This document shows positions 58,469 through 64,000 of a DNA stretch of 64,000 nucleotides, piece after piece. Below the pieces are notes generated by a model that was given only the letters and a program-made list of their open reading frames with translations, searched no databases and had not been told where the DNA came from. The position numbers were made by a program, and so were the translations under genes. The stretch's first letter is position 1. The number at the start of each line of letters is the position of its first letter. Origin of the DNA: Saprolegnia diclina VS20 (Eukaryota; Oomycota; Saprolegniomycetes; Saprolegniales; Saprolegniaceae); contig NW_008246089.1 in NCBI RefSeq assembly GCF_000281045.1, forward strand, positions 330,737-394,736, written 5' to 3'.

Positions 58469-59158
58469 TGTGGCGACAAGCAATGTGGCCGTCTCAATGC
58501 GCGTCGGTTGACGGTTGGCGGAGAAGCACCAACAAGAATTCTGTGTGATAGCAAGAAAGCTACGCTCTGTAATCCGAACGGCAACCTACACCCAAGAGAC
58601 TTTGGAGTGCGGTTGGTCCGTCCGCAGCCCAGTAATGCGTATTCCTTCTGAGACGGTGGCTTCTTTGATAAAGGCAAATTCTCCGTCGCAAGCCAAAAGC
58701 GTTATTCAGATGCAGCTATCCACCGAATAACTCCGAGCGAATGGCTTTGGAATCCCAGATTATCTGCCAGCTCGCCCACACTGACGGTGCTCGTGAGGCG
58801 GGCCGGTCAGCGAAGAACGTTCGTGGTCCTCTTCTTGCGAGGTTGTGAGCAAACAAGAGTATCTTGGCGCCCGTCAGCTATGGTGGGAGTGGTGGGAAGG
58901 ACGCAGATGATCCAAGGGCGTGGAGGGATGGAGCGACCCGAAATATGAATTGAAATGCGAGCATGTTCTATTGAACGACGCTTTGCTAGTCGTTCTTGAT
59001 TTGTGGAAATCTCGCGCTGGTCTTTGCCTCTCGACAAAGGGCAATTTTCCCACAGCATTGGATGATAACAATCTTCATCGAGAACCGATTTTGATTTATG
59101 AATCTTTTCTTTCAAATATCAACTTGAAAGGTCAACGATATATTGATGGATGAGGAAT
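58469..59158. other. Intergenic region
   Basis: About 690 bases, AT-richer in the right half (58950-59150). It includes the protease promoter and the 3' end of DPH2. Frames here lack domains; no gene is called. Confidence 0.5.
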
Positions 59159-60846
59159 CTAGTGCTCGTGGTCGTAGCCGCGCGCGATGCCTAGAGCGCC
59201 TTGGACTGCAGCGTGGGGGGCGGTCTCGCCGAGGCGGGGCTCGAGGCCGCGGTACTCGCGCGTCTGGAGGAACTCGGCGGCTTCGCTCTTGTACACCGAC
59301 AGTTGCTGGCTCTTGCCGTCTTTGGTAGCCAGCGCCGTTGTCGTAGCGTCATTCTCGTCGTCCTCATGCTCGTCGTCGTCCGAAGCGGCGCCATGGCGGC
59401 TGGACATGTACGTGCCAGTAACAAGCGAAAAGTAGGGTTCGTCCGAGACCGGCGCATCTTCGATGGTTGCGGCGGTGGCTTCGAGGGCCGGCAGCACCTC
59501 TTCAAAGTCCGACTTGTACTGCGCTGTCCACTCGGCGTCGTCGTCCAGCGCCAGTTGCAGCTCGTACCTACGCACGGTTTAGAGGCATTTCCGATGTGGG
59601 AGTATTGCATACGGCGTAATGATGGGCTTAAAGTAGTCGGTGCTGTCAAAGAGCGAGTTTTCCGGGCACGCGACAAGGACAAAGAGGTCGATTTCCGCAA
59701 AATTCGAGAGCTTGGGCACGTTGATCTTGCCAACGACAAAGGTATACGACTTGCGCCCGCTCCTACGATTGGATATATCCATTGGATACTTGGACAGTGC
59801 GTTCATGAGTGTACTTGGCGATCAAGTCTTGCATCGTGTGCACCACGTCGAGGTACTTGGCGACGCCGAGCGTCCCCATGAGGATGCCAATGATCTGCGC
59901 TTCCTTGGCGCGCTGCACGAGAAAGTACCTACCGCCATACGATCCATATGCGTTCAAGCATGCACGTGGCTACCGGCGGTTGAGCGTGCGATTGATCCCT
60001 CCGCCCTCGCGCCGCGCCTCCTGCGTCGTCGGGTTGAACGAGAAGCACGGCGTCTCACCGCAACGCAGCAAGATGTTGGTCAAGTGCGACGTCTCCTTCC
60101 CAATGTACAGGAGCGTCGTCGACGCGCTAAAGAGCTCGGTCGCGGCCATCGGCACTGTCATGCCGCCGATCGTCGTCGTCGTCGCCTCGTTGTCGGTCGT
60201 CGGGGCGCCTGTTCATGGCGTGAGCATACGACATTGGCAAGGTCGAAAGTGTACCTGGAATGTACATGGTACGCATGACGCTGCAGACAAATGACGTGGC
60301 GGTGTGGCGTGCGGCCAGCGCCGACGTGATCGACGCAGCAAGGTACGCGTAGCACGGCTCGTACATGACAACGACCCGTGTCGGCGCCTCGAGGTTGCGC
60401 AAAGTCGCTTCGAGGCCATCGCACACCTGGTTGATCTCGCACGGCGCGTTGCCAAAGACGTAGATCACAGGCAGCGTCGACGTCGGGCTCAAGCACGCGC
60501 GGCCATAGTGCACGACGACGTCCGCCTTGAGGTGCTGCGCGGCCACTTCGTCGACGCAGCAGCTGCCATACGACGTGTCGCCAAGCACGAAGAGGCGGTT
60601 GAGCTCGTGGCCGCGCAGCGCGTCCTTGAGCAGCGACTGCACCTTTTGCGCGTCGGGCAGGAGCGCGTCGGGGAACTGGAGGGCGATTGCCCGGTAGCCG
60701 TTGGCGGCGATGGTTGCGGCCGTGGCGCGGACGTCGTAGAAGGCAGCGACGTCGGCGGAGCTCAGGACGACGTCGTCGTAGTGGATCTCGATCGTCTGCT
60801 GCATGGCCCGCGACCCATCGTCGACGGCAAACCCGGTCGACGCCAT
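59159..60846 (-). CDS. DPH2: Diphthamide biosynthesis protein 2 (DPH2)
   Basis: Start at 60846 ([20 protein letters not shown]). Conserved parts: [32 protein letters not shown] with the first Fe-S cysteine, [78 protein letters not shown] with the last Fe-S cysteine, and [16 protein letters not shown]. Introns near 60210-60255, 59930-59970, 59770-59812 and 59567-59610. Dph2 pairs with Dph1 in a radical-SAM-like [4Fe-4S] complex that transfers 3-amino-3-carboxypropyl to the eEF2 histidine, the first step of diphthamide synthesis. The C-terminal tail is long and acidic ([12 protein letters not shown]). Confidence 0.92.
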
Positions 60847-61398
60847 CGAGCTCGAAATTGTGATGCCTGCACGTGATTGGATAAATATCCGCGCCGTGAC
60901 CACCAATGAATGTCCTTTCCGCGTGGCTAACCCCACGCAATCGTAGCCGTTGCCTTCAACGGCGCTATGCTGGTTCACGATGTCCCTGGCGCCGCTCTAC
61001 CTTGGTGGTCACATGATTGGTTTCGTATCCCGGACGTCTACAGGATGCGACAACATGTATTGGAGACGCCCACTATGTGCTCTACCAAAGCATAGACGGT
61101 AGTCATTGGGCCGTGAGATGGATGCCGACGACCAGGGCAACCACCAAAGCATCATCTGTACATAGCACCGAGACATGATATCGGTAAATACAGACAAGGA
61201 AGATCGCGCTGGTAATGACACTACGAGCTCTTGAATGTGACTGTCGGCCCGCTGCCAACAAAAGCAACGCAATTGTGGTTTAGGTGGCGTGCGGTTAGCC
61301 TGTCAATGGATCCAACGGACCAATCAGCGCGCCAACCGATCAACAGATCTTGCGTTGCGAGCCGCCAGCACGCACGCATGGTCGGTCGACTTTGAGAA
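60847..61398. other. Intergenic region
   Basis: About 550 bases between divergent genes. It must include the DPH2 promoter. No gene or repeat stands out. Confidence 0.5.
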
Positions 61399-61998
61399 AT
61401 GGCGTGCGTCGCGTCCCTCTGCGCAAGCGTCGCATTTGCCTGCCGCTGGGTCATGGGCGGTCTCTGCCCCGCGCCTCTCGACCTCGGCGCCGACCGAACA
61501 GACGACGAGTGGCACGCAGCTCGGAAGCGGTCGCTCCTCACCCTTCGCGGCTACGATCGCATTTCGCTGGCCGCGAACGGCGAAGCCATTACCCACCACC
61601 ACGACATCCTCACGCTCGAGCGCACGCTTGTGCCCATGGTCGATAAGGCGACCAACACGGGCTCGACGAGCTCCAATGCCCGTGGTAGTACCAACTCGAC
61701 CAAGGGCCGGATGCCCAACCTCCATACGTCCGAGCGCGGCCAGCGGTACCAAGCGCGCTTCCAGGCCAAAGTTGAGGCGCTTCAAGCCTTGGCGGCGCGG
61801 CAGCGAGTCTTTAAAGCCAAGCCGCTCCCGAAACAGTACATGTACACGGCCGTGCCGACGGCGTCGCTCGAGCAGGAGCGGCGCGCGATTGCGTCCGAGC
61901 GCCGACAGCTCTCTCTCGACATGCTCGCGCTGCTCCACACGCTGGCAACGCGTCAAAACGACCGCCACCTTGTCTACGTCCCGCTCGAACGGAGTTGA
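61399..61998 (+). CDS. Short protein with FAM161-like motif, unknown
   Basis: A 199-residue frame from ATG 61399. The middle is Ser/Thr/Asn-rich (NTGSTSSNARGSTNSTKG). The C-terminal half carries VFKAKPLPKQYMYTAVPT followed by charged helix EQERRAIASERRQLSLD. The F-K-A-K/R-P-x-P-K core is reminiscent of the FAM161 domain, which in animals binds ciliary basal bodies and microtubules. That resemblance is weak evidence only. Upstream exons may be missing because no signal for the start was found. Confidence 0.55.
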   Translation: MACVASLCASVAFACRWVMGGLCPAPLDLGADRTDDEWHAARKRSLLTLRGYDRISLAANGEAITHHHDILTLERTLVPMVDKATNTGSTSSNARGSTNSTKGRMPNLHTSERGQRYQARFQAKVEALQALAARQRVFKAKPLPKQYMYTAVPTASLEQERRAIASERRQLSLDMLALLHTLATRQNDRHLVYVPLERS

Positions 61999-62040
61999 TA
62001 CTGTGATAGTTCGATACATTATTGAAAGATGATTGCATTG

Positions 62041-63750
62041 CTACTCAAACTGCTCGGCGTGGAACGCAAAGTGGGTCGTCGCATCGCTGTAGCTGTCACA
62101 AATGGCTTGCACGTCGCGCGCCATCGCCTTGGCGCCGCAGTGGAAGACGCCAACCGTGTCGTCGGCATGCGCCGCCGCCAAGGCCTCAAAAATCGTCGGC
62201 CACGCTGGGCGACCGCGGTGCACCACGTGCCGCGCGCTCGAGGTGACGGTCATTGCGTCACTGGCCGTCAAGAAGCACTGCACATCGACAATGCCGTTGA
62301 CATCGAGACGCGCGACGTCCTGCATTGTGTCGTGAAACCACTCGAACGACTCTTCTTCCCGCGCGACCCAGAACACATGGACGCGCTGCGTCACGCACGA
62401 CGGCGGGTGCACGAGGTGGTCACATGCGGCGCACTGGTGGCGGTTCCACACGTGGAGAAGGTCTCGAAGGATCGACACAAACGGCGTGATACCAATGCCG
62501 CCGCCGATGAGCACGATCGTCGAGTAGTCGCGGTAGGCGACCGCTGGCGTCCCGATGGGTCCATCGAGAAAGAGCATGTCGTTCGGATGAAGGTCGCGGT
62601 GGTAGAGCGCCAACGTCCAGTCGCCGGTGACACGAATGTGGAGCGAGAGAAATGCATCGTCGGGGGCCGACGTGAGTGTGAACGGGTGCCACTCGCACGC
62701 TGCGAGGCTCGGGATGTTGACGTAGACAAACATGCCAGGCACAAAGGTAAACCCCTTGGGCTTGACGAGGTGTAGGCGCAGCGTGTCGCGAAAATGAACG
62801 ACGTCCGAAATGCGGACAGCGTCGACCGCGCGCTTGGCGATGCGTACACGCCGCTCGACGAGGTATATGAGGAGCGGCGGCCCGATCCAGAGATACGATT
62901 GGGCCGTGCTGAACCATGACGTGGCGCCATGAAACGAGAGCAAAACGAGAAAGAGTAAGAACATGAGGTGGCTGTACCAAAAGACGTTGAAGTGACGCCG
63001 CCGGACGCATGGCAGCACGGCCAATGGCACGGCGATAAGGATGATGACGAGCATCGCGCCGCCCGTCCAAAATGGCAGTGAGGCGCACAGCTTCCTGAGT
63101 GGCGGCCACGCTGTCGCGTCACGGAGCAGCGGGATGAGCGCCTTGACGTACGATGCGTCTGCGTCGGCGGGTACCGGGAGGGCATAAAAGAACACAAGGT
63201 TGGCCACATGCGCGCCGACATGTAGCAGACCTGCGAGGAGGAGCACGATACCCGAGAGCTTGTGGAACACCATGGCTTGCTCGATCGGCACATAGTACGC
63301 GAGGCTTGGAACGAGCCGCAGAAGAGCAAAGATGCAGCGGCAGAACGGAAGCAGCACGAGGAGGCTGTTGAGCATGACAACCTGCGCACACCCGCGCGCG
63401 ATCGTGAGGCCGTAGCCGACAACCGCGTCCTTGGGGTACTGCATCGTCTTGGAGCAAAAGGCCGCCGCGTTGCCCAGTGTGTAGAGGAGAAGCCAGAGCA
63501 GTGGACGGCGGTGGCGGCGGTAGTACGCGCGTATCGAGGCACACCGTGGTGGTGGTGGTGGTAGTGTCTGCCTCGTGGCAAGGTTTGGCCGGTCGTGGGC
63601 GCGTAGCGTCTGTACCACCTCGAGGTGGGCACCAACCTCTTTTACGGGACATGGCTCGTCGCCGCCAATCGACGACGAATTGGTGGTCCAGCAGTGCTGG
63701 CTGCGCGTGTGCTCGTTCTTGCTGTCGAAGGCCGCGTACATCGAGTCCAT
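62041..63750 (-). CDS. NOX: NADPH-oxidase / ferric-reductase-type flavocytochrome
   Basis: Intron-less. Chosen start MDSMYAAFDSKNEH; the frame is open about 40 codons further. Six hydrophobic helices with paired heme-ligand histidines: VFHKLSGIVLLLAGLLHVGAHV and FWYSHLMFLLFLVLLSFHG. The FAD site is CEWHPFTLTSAP and the pyridine-nucleotide loop is VLIGGGIGITPFVS, with a C-terminal VFHCGAKAMARDV cysteine and a terminal Phe (AEQFE). NOX enzymes pass electrons from NADPH through FAD and two hemes to O2, forming superoxide outside the cell; relatives reduce Fe(III). The N-terminal part has no EF-hands, which separates it from plant Rboh and NOX5. Plasma membrane location is inferred. Confidence 0.85.
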   Translation of the reverse strand: MDSMYAAFDSKNEHTRSQHCWTTNSSSIGGDEPCPVKEVGAHLEVVQTLRAHDRPNLATRQTLPPPPPRCASIRAYYRRHRRPLLWLLLYTLGNAAAFCSKTMQYPKDAVVGYGLTIARGCAQVVMLNSLLVLLPFCRCIFALLRLVPSLAYYVPIEQAMVFHKLSGIVLLLAGLLHVGAHVANLVFFYALPVPADADASYVKALIPLLRDATAWPPLRKLCASLPFWTGGAMLVIILIAVPLAVLPCVRRRHFNVFWYSHLMFLLFLVLLSFHGATSWFSTAQSYLWIGPPLLIYLVERRVRIAKRAVDAVRISDVVHFRDTLRLHLVKPKGFTFVPGMFVYVNIPSLAACEWHPFTLTSAPDDAFLSLHIRVTGDWTLALYHRDLHPNDMLFLDGPIGTPAVAYRDYSTIVLIGGGIGITPFVSILRDLLHVWNRHQCAACDHLVHPPSCVTQRVHVFWVAREEESFEWFHDTMQDVARLDVNGIVDVQCFLTASDAMTVTSSARHVVHRGRPAWPTIFEALAAAHADDTVGVFHCGAKAMARDVQAICDSYSDATTHFAFHAEQFE

Positions 63751-64000
63751 TTGGGCAAAGTGCAAAGTCGAATGAAAGCAAGTTAGTCGGTGATCGTCCC
63801 AGTATTCTGGCGTATCCGAGCTGTTGGACCATGACGTTTGCAAAAAACGCATCATGGTCCAACTTGTCGCCACCGATGGACAATCTCAGAAGGACTCAGA
63901 TCTGCTCGGATACTGCAACTGTCCGCATGTAGTCAAGTTCAAACAGCTGCTCGCTTCAAGACTGTCGTCGCGCTACGGAAGGATGCGCAAGTCGCCTGAT

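Overview
The window looks like nuclear DNA of an oomycete, most likely a Saprolegnia-type water mould. The coding DNA is GC-rich and densely packed. Introns are very short (about 40-60 nt), with GTACG/GTGCG-like donors and nearly always a TAG acceptor. Gene content fits a flagellated heterotrophic stramenopile: Tectonic, a sperm-tail PG-rich repeat protein, a WD40 tail of dynein intermediate-chain type, Sec15, Doa10/MARCH6, ALG3, DPH2, an NADPH-oxidase-like protein, secreted proteases, and domain fusions typical of oomycetes. No prokaryotic features (operons, ribosome binding sites, CRISPR) were seen. The taxonomic call rests on recognition, not on a search. All multi-exon models were spliced by eye from reading-frame continuity and GT..AG sites.

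Layout. 1-8.9 kb: the end of a WD40 gene, a small membrane protein, and a 19-exon gene for a giant ankyrin/TRAF-zinc-finger protein. 8.9-10.4 kb: a degraded copy and an intact copy of an unrecognised gene. 10.7-15.5 kb: Tectonic, then an alpha/beta-hydrolase spliced to a PX-like domain. 15.7-22 kb: a microsatellite, CCT8, maspardin, a three-domain putative methyltransferase and a beta-propeller protein. 22.3-27.4 kb: an SPGxxY-repeat flagellar protein and Doa10/MARCH6. 28-37.4 kb: an unrecognised helical protein, a kelch-TM-RING protein, a PH-domain protein and a dynamin-like GTPase. 37.8-43.2 kb: a poorer region holding a crippled ABC-C transporter, a secreted Gly/Trp-rich peptide, a 4-TM protein, a second microsatellite and a decayed F-box/LRR-like gene. 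43.4-64 kb: Sec15, a Ste20-kinase/RhoGAP fusion, a papain-like protease, a C-terminal-motor kinesin, ALG3 with an added tail, a secreted serine protease, DPH2, a short unknown protein and an NADPH-oxidase-like flavocytochrome.

Functional themes are the flagellum (WD40 tail, Tectonic, PG-rich protein, perhaps the FAM161-like protein), secretion and membrane traffic (Sec15, PH and PX proteins, dynamin-like GTPase), ER quality control and glycosylation (Doa10, ALG3), and secreted hydrolases. Neighbouring genes are otherwise independent housekeeping genes on both strands with short gaps. The most unusual points are the hydrolase-PX fusion with altered catalytic residues and an exon flanked by complementary introns, a near-palindrome recurring inside introns, the kelch-TM-RING and kinase-RhoGAP architectures, and the Gly/Trp/Cys secreted peptide.
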